A stretch of 64,000 nt of DNA from Caballeronia arvi (GTDB lineage Bacteria; Pseudomonadota; Gammaproteobacteria; Burkholderiales; Burkholderiaceae): positions 124,001 to 188,000 of the forward strand of contig NZ_FCOM02000007.1 in NCBI RefSeq assembly GCF_001544695.2. Reading direction: 5' to 3'. The position numbers and the translations under genes are program-made. Shown here one piece after another: positions 50,103 through 60,333 of this stretch. Position 1 is the stretch's first letter, and every line of letters begins with the position of its first letter. The notes beneath the pieces were generated by a model that was not told the origin of the DNA, ran no database searches, and was given only the letters and a program-made list of their open reading frames with translations.

Positions 50103-51341
50103 TCAAGGCAAAGCGCCTGTCTGAATCCAGCCCGCACGATACCATTCGTGTAGCAGCGCTGTCATTGACGAATCGTCTGTAAGTGTTACAAAGCGTTTCG
50201 CCTCCAGACGCCGTGTATCGGCCAATTCAGGGAGCCACTTTTTCAGCTTCGACGACATCGCCGCCGGTTCCCCATTTACGAAATATGACCTCGCGTGGTA
50301 GAGCAAAATAGTCTTTCTATCGAGTTCTACGCCCGTTTTTTTTGCTCGCTCTACAAATTTTTGCTCATTCAACGCGCGTTCGGGCGAGTCGAATACGACG
50401 TTGGCTTTCGGCTCGCTCAAATAAGTACCCAGAAACTCGCCGATGTCCTTTTCGTTCCAGTCGACGTTCGCAAGGATCGCGCCAACGCGTTCGACGAGAA
50501 GCGCCGGCAGCGCCGCCGGATTCGACACGGCGTCCTGACCCGGATCGCGATAGCGCGCGCTTGCGCGGCCGCTGTCGGGCGCATCGCCTGTGCGCTCGGC
50601 GAGGTGATAGAGGAACTGCGCCGTCAGCTCGTGCGCGGAGGGCGCGCGAAAGCCGATCGACGCCGTCATGCATTCGCCCTCGGCGATACCGTCGTGCGCG
50701 ACGTGCGGCGGAAGGTACAGCATGTCGCCGGGCTCCAGCAGCCACTCTTCTTCGGGCTCGAAGTGCTGTAAAACTTTCAACGGCAATCCGGGTTTTAGCG
50801 AGAGATCGCGCTGTGCGCCGATGCGCCAGCGGCGCTTGCCATGAACCTGAAGCAGGAAGACATCGTAAGAGTCGAAGTGCGGTCCCACACCGCCGCCATC
50901 GGTTGCATAGGAGATCATCAGATCGTCGAGGCGCGCGTCCGGAATGAAGCGGAAACGGTTCATCAGCGCGTGCGCCCGATCGTCGTGCAGGTTCACGCCT
51001 TGGACGAGCAGCGTCCACTCGCGCTTCTTCACGGAAGGCAGTTCGTCGGGGGCGAAAGGGCCGTGCTCGAGATTCCACGTCTTGCGAAAATGCGTGATCA
51101 GGCGGGCCTCGACGTCGTCGAGATCGGCGAGTTCGAAGAGTTCGTCACGCGTGAGCGGAGCCGCGATATCGGGAAAAGCCTGGCGAATCAAAAGTGGCTT
51201 TTTCTGCCAGTAACGCCGCATGAACTGTCGCGGCGTGCGGTTGCCCAACAAGGGCGTGGGTTCGTCCGGAAGAGGCGCGCGAGCATGCCTGTGAAGGCCG
51301 GAAACGGGGATCGGTGTTGCGTGGTGGGGCCGCTTGGGCAT
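50103..51341 (-). CDS. JmjC/cupin-domain ribosomal oxygenase (RoxA/YcfD-like)
   Basis: A 412-residue Fe(II)/2-oxoglutarate oxygenase. The cupin core carries the iron-binding His-x-Asp in GPHFDSYDVF (about 155-164) and the distal His in YLPPHVAHDG. The KPLLIRQAFP N-terminus and WLLEPGDMLYLPP match E. coli YcfD/RoxA, which hydroxylates Arg81 of ribosomal protein L16. The C-terminal dimerisation/winged-helix part extends to 412. It is divergent from the FKBP gene, 33 bp away. Confidence 0.86.
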   Translation of the reverse strand: MPKRPHHATPIPVSGLHRHARAPLPDEPTPLLGNRTPRQFMRRYWQKKPLLIRQAFPDIAAPLTRDELFELADLDDVEARLITHFRKTWNLEHGPFAPDELPSVKKREWTLLVQGVNLHDDRAHALMNRFRFIPDARLDDLMISYATDGGGVGPHFDSYDVFLLQVHGKRRWRIGAQRDLSLKPGLPLKVLQHFEPEEEWLLEPGDMLYLPPHVAHDGIAEGECMTASIGFRAPSAHELTAQFLYHLAERTGDAPDSGRASARYRDPGQDAVSNPAALPALLVERVGAILANVDWNEKDIGEFLGTYLSEPKANVVFDSPERALNEQKFVERAKKTGVELDRKTILLYHARSYFVNGEPAAMSSKLKKWLPELADTRRLEAKRFVTLTDDSSMTALLHEWYRAGWIQTGALP

Positions 51342-51343
51342 CG

Positions 51344-51349
51344 TATAAT
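51344..51349 (+). promoter_or_regulatory. -10 element for the FKBP gene
   Basis: A perfect TATAAT begins only 2 bp from the roxA-like start codon on the opposite strand (51341). No clear -35 is at 17 bp (51321-51326, GTGGTG), so its upstream contacts would overlap the divergent gene. The FKBP start is 25 bp downstream. Confidence 0.45.
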
Positions 51350-51374
51350 CGAGGCTTGTATCTTGGAGGATCCA

Positions 51375-51926
51375 ATGAAAATTGCGAAAGACACTGTCGT
51401 TTTGGTCGCGTACAAGCTATCGGATGCGCAAGGCAATCTGATCGAGGAGAGCGACGAGCCGATGGTCTATCTGCACGGCGGCTATGATGGCACGTTCCCC
51501 AAGATCGAGGAAGCGCTCGACGGTCACGAAGCCGGCTATGAAACGATGATCCAGCTCGAACCGCAGGACGCATTCGGCGAGTACGATCCCGAGCTCGTGA
51601 AGATCGAAGAGCGCAACCGTTTTCCGGAGCCGCTGGAAGTCGGCATGCAGTTCGAAGGCACGCCCGAAGATGGCGACGACGACATCGATTCGCTCATCTA
51701 TACCGTTACCGATGTCGCCGAAGACAAGGTCGTGCTCGACGGCAATCATCCGCTCGCGGGCATGGCGCTGCGCTTCGCGTTGTCGGTGCAGGAAGTGCGC
51801 TCGGCGACCGAAGACGAGATCGAACATCAGCACGCGCATGGCGCGGACGGCCTGCACGTCGTCGACGAAGACGAAGACGACGATGACGACGAACCGCGCA
51901 AGAACGCAGGGCCGACGCTGCATTGA
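51375..51926 (+). CDS. FKBP-type peptidyl-prolyl isomerase (SlyD-like)
   Basis: A 183-residue proline isomerase/chaperone. The FKBP domain (about 1-70 and 125-145) is interrupted by an insert-in-flap (about 70-125) as in SlyD. The C-terminus has a His-containing segment (EHQHAHGADGLH) and a run of Asp/Glu (DEDEDDDDDE) that could bind metal, as in SlyD, although fewer His/Cys are present. The start has a strong GGAGG ribosome site. It ends in a rho-independent terminator. Confidence 0.9.
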   Translation: MKIAKDTVVLVAYKLSDAQGNLIEESDEPMVYLHGGYDGTFPKIEEALDGHEAGYETMIQLEPQDAFGEYDPELVKIEERNRFPEPLEVGMQFEGTPEDGDDDIDSLIYTVTDVAEDKVVLDGNHPLAGMALRFALSVQEVRSATEDEIEHQHAHGADGLHVVDEDEDDDDDEPRKNAGPTLH

Positions 51927-51945
51927 GCGCATCGGCCGAAGAAAG

Positions 51946-51973
51946 AAAGCGCAGCCGGGGGCTGCGCTTTTTT
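51946..51973 (+). terminator. Intrinsic terminator after the FKBP gene
   Basis: AAAGCGCAGCC (51946-51956) pairs with GGCTGCGCTTT (51960-51970) across a 3-nt loop, followed by T's to 51973. The stop codon of the convergent gene overlaps its last bases. Confidence 0.85.
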
Positions 51974-53300
51974 ATTTGCCGACGCCACTCGCAGGCGCCG
52001 CTGGCACGGGATAAATCGGTGGCAAAGACTGCGGTGACAAGGACGGCGGCGGCGAGGATTGCGGCGGCGTGAGGATCGGCGGCAGGTCGGAGGCCGGTAG
52101 CGGCATCGAAGGCGGCGCGGGCAGAGACTCGGGCAGATCGTTGCGCGGCAGGGCGGGCGGCAGCGACGCGGGCAACGTGGGCGGCGGCGCGGAAGACGGC
52201 GTCGGATAGGCATCCGGATAAGGTACGTAAGGCGTGCTCGATTGCGCGGGCACATCGGATGTCGGCGCAACCGGTTCGCGCACCCGAGTCTCCTTCACAT
52301 CGCGCACGCGCAGCCGAAACGGTGGATGCCATTGCGCATCGCTTTGCACTTCGAGCCATTGCGATTGCGGCTTTTTAAATGCTATCGCCACGCGCGTGAG
52401 ATTCGTGACGATCAAGCCCTTGTCGTTGCGCAAAGGTTGGTCGATGTGAAAACCATTCGGCTCGGGCGCATCGGTGCCGTGAATCACGATCACCGGCCCG
52501 CGAAAAATCTCCGCCGCCTTCACGAGGCTGCGCTTGAGTTCGAGGAAGCCATCGCGGGGCTGGTTCGAGTGCGAGAAACGCAGCCACGCGAAGCGCTCGC
52601 GGCGTTCGTAGCGCGAGAAGTCCGGATCGCCCTGAAGGATCACGACGAGCGCTCGCATCTCGCTGCGCCGCGCCGATTCCGCCGCGTGTTCGAGCCAGAA
52701 GGACGTCGCGACGGCGCGGTCTTCGAACTCGCCGTTGCGCCCGCCCGCGGTCAGATAGTGGTTGTTCGGGCTCGGCACATTGAGGCCGATGAACGCGATG
52801 CCTTGCGCCTGCCAGCGCACGATTTCCCGGAACGTGCGAAAACGCGCGACATCGCTTTCCCGCGATAGCGTGAGCGAGCTTTGTCCGAGCGCGGTCGCAT
52901 CGGCGAAAAAGAGCTGACGGACGAAATCGAGCCGTTCGACCGGATCGTAGGCGCCCGCATGCGCGCTGCTGCAATCGGCCCAGTCGTGCTGGCCGAGCAG
53001 CAGCACCAGCGGCGTGCGCGACGCGTCCAGCACGTCGTGCCGCGACTGATAGACGCTGTCGCGGCATGGTTCGCCAGCGCCCTTGAGATTCCCGTCGTAA
53101 ACGATGAACGCGATGCTGCCGTCGCGCCCGATCGCATCGAGCATGCGGCGCACGGGCGTTTCGTCGGCGGGGCGGGTAAGCGCATCGGCCATCACGGCGA
53201 AGCCGAGCGTATTGCCCTGCGCATGCGCCTGCCGCTGCGTGCCGAAGAGGAGCGCGCCGCAGACTAACGCGGCTGCGACGGCACGCTCAACGCGACGCAT
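51972..53300 (-). CDS. Exported metallophosphoesterase-like protein with Pro-rich C-terminus
   Basis: A 442-residue protein with a signal peptide (about 1-25, ending HAQG). The body resembles calcineurin-like phosphoesterases in outline: FAVMADAL (about 30-37) for the first metal motif, [13 protein letters not shown] (about 60-72), and [11 protein letters not shown] (about 90-100), where the usual GDN-E/D-W-x-D-C is GQHDWADC. Metal residues are partly substituted, so activity is doubtful. The last 90 residues are Pro/Ser-rich (PPILTPP-type repeats). The start overlaps the end of mutS by 14 bp. Confidence 0.68.
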   Translation of the reverse strand: MRRVERAVAAALVCGALLFGTQRQAHAQGNTLGFAVMADALTRPADETPVRRMLDAIGRDGSIAFIVYDGNLKGAGEPCRDSVYQSRHDVLDASRTPLVLLLGQHDWADCSSAHAGAYDPVERLDFVRQLFFADATALGQSSLTLSRESDVARFRTFREIVRWQAQGIAFIGLNVPSPNNHYLTAGGRNGEFEDRAVATSFWLEHAAESARRSEMRALVVILQGDPDFSRYERRERFAWLRFSHSNQPRDGFLELKRSLVKAAEIFRGPVIVIHGTDAPEPNGFHIDQPLRNDKGLIVTNLTRVAIAFKKPQSQWLEVQSDAQWHPPFRLRVRDVKETRVREPVAPTSDVPAQSSTPYVPYPDAYPTPSSAPPPTLPASLPPALPRNDLPESLPAPPSMPLPASDLPPILTPPQSSPPPSLSPQSLPPIYPVPAAPASGVGK

Positions 53301-56004
53301 CCGGCGGAGCGTTCGCCAGTTCATGCAGTTCGTAAAGCAGATCGAGCGCATCGCGCGGACGCAGTTCGTTCGGGTCCAGCGCGCGCAGCTTCTGCATCGC
53401 CGGATGTTCGGGCGTCTCGGCCTTCGCTTCGTCTTCGTCTTTGTCTTCGTGCGGCGGCTCGTCTTCGTAAGGCGCGTATGGCTGGCTCGCGAACAGATCG
53501 AACTGCGCAGTGGGATGGCCGATCGACTGCTGCTCCAGATGCACGAGATGCTTGCGCGCCGCACGGATCACCGCAGCCGGCACACCCGCGAGCTGCGCGA
53601 CCTGCAGGCCGTAACTCTGATTGGCCGGGCCTTCGCTCACCGCATGCAGAAACACGATACCGTGATCGTGCTCGACCGCCGACAAATGCACGTTTGCGGC
53701 CTGCGCGAATTCCGCCGGCAGTTGCGTGAGCTCGAAATAGTGCGTCGCGAAGAGCGTGTAGCAGGCGTTGTGCATCAGCAGATGCCGCGCGATCGCCCAG
53801 GCGAGCGCGAGGCCGTCGAAGGTCGATGTGCCGCGACCGATCTCGTCCATCAGCACGAGGCTCGATGCGCTCGCGTCGTTGAGGATCGCCGCCGCTTCGG
53901 TCATCTCGACCATGAACGTCGAGCGTCCGCCCGCGAGATCGTCCGCCGCGCCGATGCGCGTGAAGATGCGGTCGAGCGCGCCGAAACGCGCGCGCTTTGC
54001 GGGCACGTAGCTGCCGACGTAAGCCATCAGCGCGATCAATGCGGTCTGCCGCATGAAGGTCGATTTACCGCCCATGTTCGGGCCGGTGATGAGCAGCAGC
54101 TTGCGCTCGTCGCTCAGGCAACAGTCATTCGCGATGAACTGCTCGACCTGCGCCTCGACGACCGGATGCCGGCCCTGTTCGATATCGATGCCCGCATTTG
54201 CGGTGAATTCCGGCGCGACCCAGTCGAGCGCGCGGGCGCGTTCGGCAAACGCGCACAGGAGATCGAGTTCCGCGAGCGCACCCGCCACACGCTGGCAATC
54301 CGCGATGAAGGGCAGCAGGCTTTGCAGCAGCGCGTCGTACAGCGCGCGTTCGCGTGCGAGCGCGCGCTCCTGCGCCGACAGCGCCTTGTCCTCGAACGTC
54401 TTCAGCTCTGGCGTGATGTAGCGCTCGGCGTTCTTGAGCGTCTGACGGCGGCGATAGTCGTCGGGCACCTTGTCGGTCTGCCCGCGCGTGACTTCGATAT
54501 AGAAGCCATGCACCTTGTTGTACTCGACGCGCAGATTCGCGATGCCCGTGCGCGTGCGCTCGCGTGTTTCGAGATCGATCAGGAACTGATCGCAGTTCTC
54601 CGAAATATCGCGCAATTCGTCGAGATCGGGATCGTAGCCGCGCGCGATCACGCCGCCGTCGCGAATCAGCGCGGCCGGCTCGGGCGCGATCGAATTCGTC
54701 AGGAGATCGAGACATTCATGCGGCGGTTCGAGCGCCGCGTCGATGCGTCCCAGCGCCAATGTATGCGCCGCCATGCCCGCAACCAGCGCGCGCAGATCCG
54801 GCAGCGCGGCGAAGGTGTCGCGCAGGCTCGACAAATCGCGCGGCCGCGCCGATAGCAACGCGAGGCGGCCCGTGATGCGCTCGATGTCCGAGATCTTGCG
54901 CAGCGCGCCGCGCAGCGTGTCGAGCCCGGCGTTCGCGGGCGCGTCGAGCAAGGCGCCGATCGCTTGCTGGCGCGCCTGCGCGACCGATGCATCACGCGGC
55001 GGATGATGCAGCCAGTGACGCAACAGGCGGCTGCCCATCGTCGTGCAGCAGGTGTCGAGCAGTGAGAACAGCGTCGGCGATTCGGTGCCGCGCAGGGTTT
55101 CCGTGAGTTCGAGATTGCGCCGCGTGGCGGGATCGAGCCCGATGTACTCCGATTCGTACTCGACCTTCAGGCTGCGCACGTGGCGCAACTGCTGGCCTTG
55201 CGTCGCGGCGGCGTAGAGCAGCAGCGCGCCCGCCGCGCCGCATGCACACGTGAGCGTCTGCGCGCCGAAGCCGTCGAGGCTCGCGACATCGAGCTGTTCG
55301 CGCAGCCGTTGCGTGCCGGAACCGACGTCGAAGTGCCAGGCCGGCACGCGCGTGGTCGCGCCGGGATGCGTTACGCCTAGCGACGACTGAACGTCGGTGA
55401 TCGAATCGGCGATGAGCGTCTCCGCGGGACGAATGCGCTCGAGCGCCGTGCTCACTTGCCCCGGCGCGACTTCCGCGAGGCGCAGCGCGCCGCTCGCGAG
55501 ATTCAGCCACGCGAGCCCGACGCTCGTCACCACGCCGCGCCGGTTGTGCGCCGGGCAGAGCGCGAGCAGATAGACATCGCTCTTGTCGGAGAGCAGCGCG
55601 GCATCGGTGAGCGTGCCCGGCGTGACGACGCGCACTACCTTGCGCTCGACCGGCCCTTTCGATGTCGCTGGATCGCCGATCTGTTCGCAGATCGCCACCG
55701 ATTCGCCCAGCTTCACGAGCTTCGCCAGATATTGCTCGCACGCGTGATGCGGCACGCCCGCCATACGGATCGGATTGCCGCCCGACGCGCCGCGTTGCGT
55801 GAGCGTGAGATCGAGCAGGCGCGCGGCCTTCTCGGCATCGTCGAAGAAAAGCTCGTAGAAGTCGCCCATCCGGTAGAAAACGAGCGTGCCGGGATGCTCC
55901 GCCTTGATGCGCAAATACTGCTGCATCATCGGCGTGTGCTGCGACAGGTCCGCGAGCGGCGCGGTGTCGGAAGAGGTGTCGGGAGTTGCCGTGTGATTGC
56001 CCAT
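53287..56004 (-). CDS. mutS: DNA mismatch repair protein MutS
   Basis: Recognises mismatches and loops and recruits MutL. The 905 residues comprise the N-terminal mismatch-recognition domain with the intercalating Phe-x-Glu in [10 protein letters not shown] (about 48-57), connector, lever and clamp domains, and the C-terminal ABC-type ATPase with Walker [13 protein letters not shown] and Walker [18 protein letters not shown]. The C-terminus has an acidic insertion before a helix (about 860-905). Start ATG 56004 has no strong ribosome site. Its 3' end overlaps the exported protein gene by 14 bp. Confidence 0.97.
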   Translation of the reverse strand: MGNHTATPDTSSDTAPLADLSQHTPMMQQYLRIKAEHPGTLVFYRMGDFYELFFDDAEKAARLLDLTLTQRGASGGNPIRMAGVPHHACEQYLAKLVKLGESVAICEQIGDPATSKGPVERKVVRVVTPGTLTDAALLSDKSDVYLLALCPAHNRRGVVTSVGLAWLNLASGALRLAEVAPGQVSTALERIRPAETLIADSITDVQSSLGVTHPGATTRVPAWHFDVGSGTQRLREQLDVASLDGFGAQTLTCACGAAGALLLYAAATQGQQLRHVRSLKVEYESEYIGLDPATRRNLELTETLRGTESPTLFSLLDTCCTTMGSRLLRHWLHHPPRDASVAQARQQAIGALLDAPANAGLDTLRGALRKISDIERITGRLALLSARPRDLSSLRDTFAALPDLRALVAGMAAHTLALGRIDAALEPPHECLDLLTNSIAPEPAALIRDGGVIARGYDPDLDELRDISENCDQFLIDLETRERTRTGIANLRVEYNKVHGFYIEVTRGQTDKVPDDYRRRQTLKNAERYITPELKTFEDKALSAQERALARERALYDALLQSLLPFIADCQRVAGALAELDLLCAFAERARALDWVAPEFTANAGIDIEQGRHPVVEAQVEQFIANDCCLSDERKLLLITGPNMGGKSTFMRQTALIALMAYVGSYVPAKRARFGALDRIFTRIGAADDLAGGRSTFMVEMTEAAAILNDASASSLVLMDEIGRGTSTFDGLALAWAIARHLLMHNACYTLFATHYFELTQLPAEFAQAANVHLSAVEHDHGIVFLHAVSEGPANQSYGLQVAQLAGVPAAVIRAARKHLVHLEQQSIGHPTAQFDLFASQPYAPYEDEPPHEDKDEDEAKAETPEHPAMQKLRALDPNELRPRDALDLLYELHELANAPPDASR

Positions 56005-56169
56005 CGTGCGTGCTGTGGAAGCGTATGCGGCGAGACGGCCGGGCGCGACGTGCGCCGGCCACCGATCAGCCGATAGGGCATGAGTTTAACCTGTCACGGG
56101 ATGAGCGCGAGTCGGCCGAATGGCCAACGATGATCGATGCGCGTCGCTCGCGCACACTTGTAGTGAGGG

Positions 56170-56199
56170 CGCCGGAACGAACGCGGGTCCGTTCCGGCG
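56170..56199. other. Perfect 10-bp stem-loop between DUF883 and mutS
   Basis: CGCCGGAACG (56170-56179) pairs with CGTTCCGGCG (56190-56199) around a 10-nt loop. No T tract follows on either strand, so it is not a standard terminator; a repeat element or structured RNA are alternatives. Confidence 0.45.
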
Positions 56200-56229
56200 G
56201 CGCTTACCGAAGAAGATAGTCAGGCCGCG

Positions 56230-56598
56230 TCACGCGCGCCCGGCCAGATAACCGACCAGCAATGCGAGTCCCGCCACCGCGCCGAGCGTATGCCACGGCT
56301 TGTCATGCACGAAGTCGTCGGCATAACCGGCGGCGTCGCCCAGTTTGCCGGAGATCGCGCCGCCCGCGCCGTTCATCTGCGAGCGCGCGGTTTTGAGCTT
56401 CGATTGCAATTCTTTACGCAGTTTGTCCGCATCGATGTCCTTCGCGTTCTGAATCGAACTTTCCAGATCGTCGAGCAGGCTGCGCAACTGGCCGCTGGCC
56501 GAATCGACCGCGTCGCTCGCACCGCGCACCGCGCGCTGGCCGACATCGGCGGCGCCATTGATTGTGCTGTCGAGCGTCGAACGTGTGAACAATCCCAT
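56230..56598 (-). CDS. DUF883 family membrane-anchored protein (ElaB/YqjD-like)
   Basis: A 122-residue protein. A helical amphipathic body (about 15-85: DSASGQLRSLLDDLESSIQ, DADKLRKELQSKLK) is followed by the conserved VHDKPWHTLGAVAGLALLVGYLAG C-terminal motif with a single transmembrane helix (about 100-120). E. coli YqjD and ElaB are C-tail-anchored ribosome-binding proteins made in stationary phase; function here is inferred only by family. It sits between lplT and mutS on the minus strand. Confidence 0.85.
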   Translation of the reverse strand: MGLFTRSTLDSTINGAADVGQRAVRGASDAVDSASGQLRSLLDDLESSIQNAKDIDADKLRKELQSKLKTARSQMNGAGGAISGKLGDAAGYADDFVHDKPWHTLGAVAGLALLVGYLAGRA

Positions 56599-56800
56599 TT
56601 TCCATGCTCCTTATTGACGTTGCCGAGGAAGAATCACGCCGGGTTCGTTGTTGTCGCCTCGTGTCGTGCGCAAATGCCCGGCGCGCCGCTTACAACCGCT
56701 ATGCAACATTACGACTTGGCCCCGCCGCCCGCGTTCCCTCCCGCTTGTCCTCGTCGGCAGGTGCGGGGGTATGAACCCAGAATACACCGTCGAGCAAGGT

Positions 56801-58099
56801 TCATTCCTCGACGAGCGCAACCAGGTCCGTTTCCCGCTCGTTCTGCATGTGGCGGCGCATCGCGAGCGCCATCATCAGGCACACGAAAAGGCCGAACACG
56901 ACGATGATCCATTGCACCGGAACCTTGACCGTCAGGAACAGCGCGTAGGCGCCGAGCATCGACAGCACGGCGAGGTTCTGATTGAAGTTCTGCACGGCGA
57001 TCGAATGTCCTGCGGAAAGCAGCGTCGCGCCGCGATGCTGGAGGATCGCGTTCATCGGCACGATGAAAAAGCCGGACAGGCCGCCGAGCGCGATCATCAG
57101 CGGATAGGCCATCAGGATGTACGCGGGCGCGAAAAAGGGGCCGATCTGCACGCCCGCGCCAGCCGGGAAGAGGTCCTTGTTGTAGAAGGCCATCGCGACC
57201 GCGACCGCGCCGATCATCACGCCGACCGGAAGCACCCTGAGCGACTGGCGCAGCACGATCCACGCGGACGCCGCGACGGCGCCGAGCGCGATGCCCACGC
57301 CCGTCACGCCCTGCAGCAAAGCGGCCTTCGATAGCGTCAGACCGAGGTTCGCGTCGGCCCACTTGAGCACGAGCAGTTGCAGCGTGACGGCCGCGCCCCA
57401 GAGCAGCGTCGTGACCCACAGCGCGATCTGCGCGAGTTTGTCGCGCCACAGGACTTTGAAGCAGTGGGAGAAATCGTGGACGAGCTTCGTCGGTTCGGTC
57501 AGCAGGTTCGGATAGCGCGCGCCCGTGTCGGGAATGAACACGTTGATGACAGCCGCCGACGCGTAAATAAGCATTACCGCGAAGAGCGCGGCGTGCGCGG
57601 CGGTGGCGACGAACGGCAGATGCGCGTGCGTGACCCAGCGCGCGACGACCTGCGACACGAGCGCGCCGCCGATCACGGTGCCGAGAATCGTCGAGCCGAC
57701 CGTCGCGGATTCTAGCCACGCGTTCGCCGCGATCAGTTTCTGCGGCGGCAGGAGTTCCGTGAGAATGCCGTACTTCGCGGGCGAGTAAGCGGCCGCGCCC
57801 AGACCGACGACGCCGTACGCGATCATCGGATGCGCGCCCGCGATCATCATCGCGCAGCCGGCGGCCTTGAGCGCGTTCGAGATGAACATGACGTGGCGTT
57901 TCTGGATGGCATCGGCGAAAGCGCCGACGAATGGCGCGAGCAGCACGTAGGAAATCGTGAAGAATATCTGCAGAAGCGGCGTGACCCACGGCGCCGAACG
58001 TACGACGGCGAGCATGGCGATCGCGGCGATCAGGAGCGCGTTGTCGCCGAGCGACGAAACGAATTGCGCAGCGATGATCGTGTAGAAGCCTTTTTTCAT
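56801..58099 (-). CDS. lplT: Lysophospholipid transporter LplT (MFS)
   Basis: Imports lysophospholipids across the inner membrane for re-acylation. A 432-residue major facilitator with about 12 helices, beginning MKKGFYTIIAAQFVSSLGDNALLIAA, with the family signature AYSPAKYGILTELLPPQKLIAANAWLES around 106-133. In E. coli lplT is paired with aas (acyltransferase); no aas gene adjoins here. Start ATG 58099 was chosen because similarity begins at MKKGFY. suhB precedes it, with a stem-loop between. Confidence 0.9.
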   Translation of the reverse strand: MKKGFYTIIAAQFVSSLGDNALLIAAIAMLAVVRSAPWVTPLLQIFFTISYVLLAPFVGAFADAIQKRHVMFISNALKAAGCAMMIAGAHPMIAYGVVGLGAAAYSPAKYGILTELLPPQKLIAANAWLESATVGSTILGTVIGGALVSQVVARWVTHAHLPFVATAAHAALFAVMLIYASAAVINVFIPDTGARYPNLLTEPTKLVHDFSHCFKVLWRDKLAQIALWVTTLLWGAAVTLQLLVLKWADANLGLTLSKAALLQGVTGVGIALGAVAASAWIVLRQSLRVLPVGVMIGAVAVAMAFYNKDLFPAGAGVQIGPFFAPAYILMAYPLMIALGGLSGFFIVPMNAILQHRGATLLSAGHSIAVQNFNQNLAVLSMLGAYALFLTVKVPVQWIIVVFGLFVCLMMALAMRRHMQNERETDLVALVEE

Positions 58100-58263
58100 G
58101 AGCGGGCTTGGCGGTAGGCGCCGCGCGCTGCGGAGCAACGGGAGAAGGGCGGAGGGCACGCGCATCGCCCTCGGGCGACGCCGGCAAGAGATGCACTGTA
58201 ACGGAGCCCTGCATTCGTTGCAGAGCAGGCGGCGCGCCAGGACAGCGTGGAGAGGAAAAGCAA

Positions 58264-58285
58264 CGGGGCGCGATGACGCGCCCCG
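58264..58285 (-). terminator. Stem-loop after suhB, possible terminator
   Basis: CGGGGCGCG (58264-58272) pairs perfectly with CGCGCCCCG (58277-58285) across ATGA, followed on the minus strand by TTGCTTTTCC. The T stretch is short, so it is a moderate terminator candidate between suhB and lplT. Confidence 0.55.
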
Positions 58286-58317
58286 CCGATGCAGCTTATT
58301 CGTGGCTCATCCGCGGC

Positions 58318-59121
58318 TCATTCGCCCGTCAGGCGCGTGCGCGAATACATGTCGAGGATCTTGACCATCTGCGCATAGACCTTCGGATTGGCGGTGACGA
58401 TCTCGTTCTTGAACAGGAAATCCGATTCGCCCGTGTAGTTGCCGACGAGCCCGCCCGCTTCCGTCACGATGAGGCTGCCCGCCGCGACATCCCACGGATG
58501 AATGCCCTGCTCGAAGAAGCCGTCGAGACGGCCAGCCGCGACGTTCGCGAGATCGAGCGCGGCCGCGCCCGGACGGCGCAGACCGGCGCACGACAGCGTC
58601 ATTTCGCTGAAGAGGCGCATGTAGGCGTTCAGGCCCTGGCCGTCGCGGAACGGGAAGCCCGTGCCGATCAGCGCATCGGACAGACGGTCCAGTTTGCCGA
58701 CGCGAATGCGCCGCTCGTTCAGGTACGCGCCGCGGCCGCGCGAGGCAGTGAAGAGATCGTTGCGCGTCGGATCGTAGACGACGGCCTGCTGCACGACGCC
58801 GCGATGTGCGAGCGCGATCGACACGCAGTAGTACGGAAAGCCGTGGATGAAGTTGGTGGTGCCGTCGAGAGGATCGATGATCCACTGGAACTCCGATTCG
58901 CGATCCGTCGCGCCGGACTCTTCGGCGAGGATCGAGTGATCGGGATAGGCGGTGTGCAGCGTCTCGATGATCGCGGCTTCGGACGCCTTGTCGACTTCCG
59001 TCACGAAGTCGTTGTGCTGCTTCTTGCTGACCTGGAGGCGATCCAGATCGAGCGACGCGCGATTGATGATCTGTCCGGCGCGGCGCGCGGCCTTGACAGC
59101 GATATTGAGCATCGGATGCAT
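58318..59121 (-). CDS. suhB: Inositol-1-monophosphatase family protein SuhB
   Basis: A Mg-dependent phosphatase of the FIG superfamily; in E. coli SuhB also assists ribosomal RNA transcription antitermination. The 267 residues include ILAEESG (about 63-69, metal Glu), [15 protein letters not shown] (about 80-94, the D-P-x-D-G-T signature) and [15 protein letters not shown] (about 212-226). Length equals E. coli SuhB. ATG 59121 has an AGAGGA ribosome site. It is divergent from trmJ. Confidence 0.94.
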   Translation of the reverse strand: MHPMLNIAVKAARRAGQIINRASLDLDRLQVSKKQHNDFVTEVDKASEAAIIETLHTAYPDHSILAEESGATDRESEFQWIIDPLDGTTNFIHGFPYYCVSIALAHRGVVQQAVVYDPTRNDLFTASRGRGAYLNERRIRVGKLDRLSDALIGTGFPFRDGQGLNAYMRLFSEMTLSCAGLRRPGAAALDLANVAAGRLDGFFEQGIHPWDVAAGSLIVTEAGGLVGNYTGESDFLFKNEIVTANPKVYAQMVKILDMYSRTRLTGE

Positions 59122-59396
59122 GAGCGAAATCCTCTGAACGCCCGGCGCGGGTGCGAACGCGCGGGCGAAAAAGTTGGCGACAACGACTATGTCGACGAAA
59201 GACGAATTGAATAAGAGCGGGGCGTTCGCGCGAGGGTTCGACCTGATTTGCAAAACCGTTCGCGGCGCGCGAAGGCGCCATTTTACCCGAAAGTCGCGGT
59301 CGAGCCGCGTCGCATGACACGGGTTTGAGGCATGTCGCGAAAGCGCGTTAACATAACGGGTTCACACTCTCATCGATCTTCAGCACGAACCGCGCC

Positions 59397-60167
59397 TTGG
59401 AACCCAACGATCTTTCCGCGCCTGCCGGCGGCTTCACGTCCACGCGCTTCATCCTCGTCGAGCCGAGCCATCCAGGCAATGTCGGCGCGGCCGCACGCGC
59501 GCTCAAGACGATGGGCTTCGCGCGCCTCGTCCTCGTCGCGCCGCGCGTGCCCGATGTCAAGAACGAACCCGAAGCCATTGCGATGGCCTCCGGCGCCGAC
59601 GATGTGCTCGCGTCCGCCCATGTCGTCGACACGCTCGCCGATGCGCTCGTCGGCGTGCACTGGTCGGTCGCGCTGACCGCGCGCATGCGCGAGTACGGCC
59701 CGCCGCAGATGCCGCCGCGCGCGCTGGCCGAACGAGCGCACGAATACGTCCGTCACGGCGATATCGCGCTCGTGTTCGGCAACGAGCGCACCGGACTGTC
59801 CAACGCGGATGTCGAGCGCTGCAGCGCGCTTGCCCATATTCCGGCCAACCCCGCCTACAGCTCGCTCAATCTCGCGCAGGCCGTGCAGGTGCTCGCCTAC
59901 GAGTTGCGGGTCGCGTTTCAGGCGCCGGCGAGCGCGCTCGCCGCCGTCGAGCCGGCGGGGCAGAGCGCAGCGAGCGATGAAATCGAGGGCATGTATGCGC
60001 ATCTCGAAGAAGCGCTCATCGCGCTCGATTTTCTCGATCCGGCCAATCCGAAAAAGCTGATGTCGCGTGTGCGGCGGCTCTTTGCGCGCTCGGGCCTGGA
60101 GCGCGAAGAGGTGAATATTCTGCGTGGCATCGCGAAGCACATCCTGCTTCGATCGAAGAAAGACTGA
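59397..60167 (+). CDS. trmJ: tRNA (cytidine/uridine-2'-O-)-methyltransferase TrmJ
   Basis: A SPOUT-class enzyme that 2'-O-methylates position 32 of certain tRNAs. The 256 residues have FILVEPSHPGNVGAAARA at about 18-35, FGNERTGLSN (about 122-131) and NPAYSSLNLAQAVQV (about 145-159), the trefoil-knot SAM-binding motifs. The start is TTG at 59397, with no stronger candidate at the conserved N-terminus. The C-terminal 90 residues form the TrmJ-specific extension. cysE follows after 166 bp. Confidence 0.93.
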   Translation: MEPNDLSAPAGGFTSTRFILVEPSHPGNVGAAARALKTMGFARLVLVAPRVPDVKNEPEAIAMASGADDVLASAHVVDTLADALVGVHWSVALTARMREYGPPQMPPRALAERAHEYVRHGDIALVFGNERTGLSNADVERCSALAHIPANPAYSSLNLAQAVQVLAYELRVAFQAPASALAAVEPAGQSAASDEIEGMYAHLEEALIALDFLDPANPKKLMSRVRRLFARSGLEREEVNILRGIAKHILLRSKKD

Positions 60168-60245
60168 ACGCGCGTGCTCTCTTCGGGACGATGGCAGCGA
60201 CCGCGCTGCCATCGGGGGCATCGGGCAGACTCGCCGCGCTCGTCC

Positions 60246-60251
60246 TACAAT
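60246..60251 (+). promoter_or_regulatory. -10-like TACAAT upstream of cysE
   Basis: TACAAT in the trmJ-cysE gap, 82 bp before the cysE ATG. The -35 region is weak (60223-60228, GGGCAG). A separate cysE promoter here is possible. Confidence 0.3.
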
Positions 60252-60333
60252 CGGCGAAAAACGGCGACAGCCGATATAAGCTTTGCACGCTCCGTGCATT
60301 GGCCGAATCCCGCCCCCACTCAGAGACATCGCC

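Noticed and set aside
51990-52240. Repeat-rich GC stretch resembling an array
   Set aside because: It is the codon pattern of the Pro/Ser-rich C-terminus of the exported protein.
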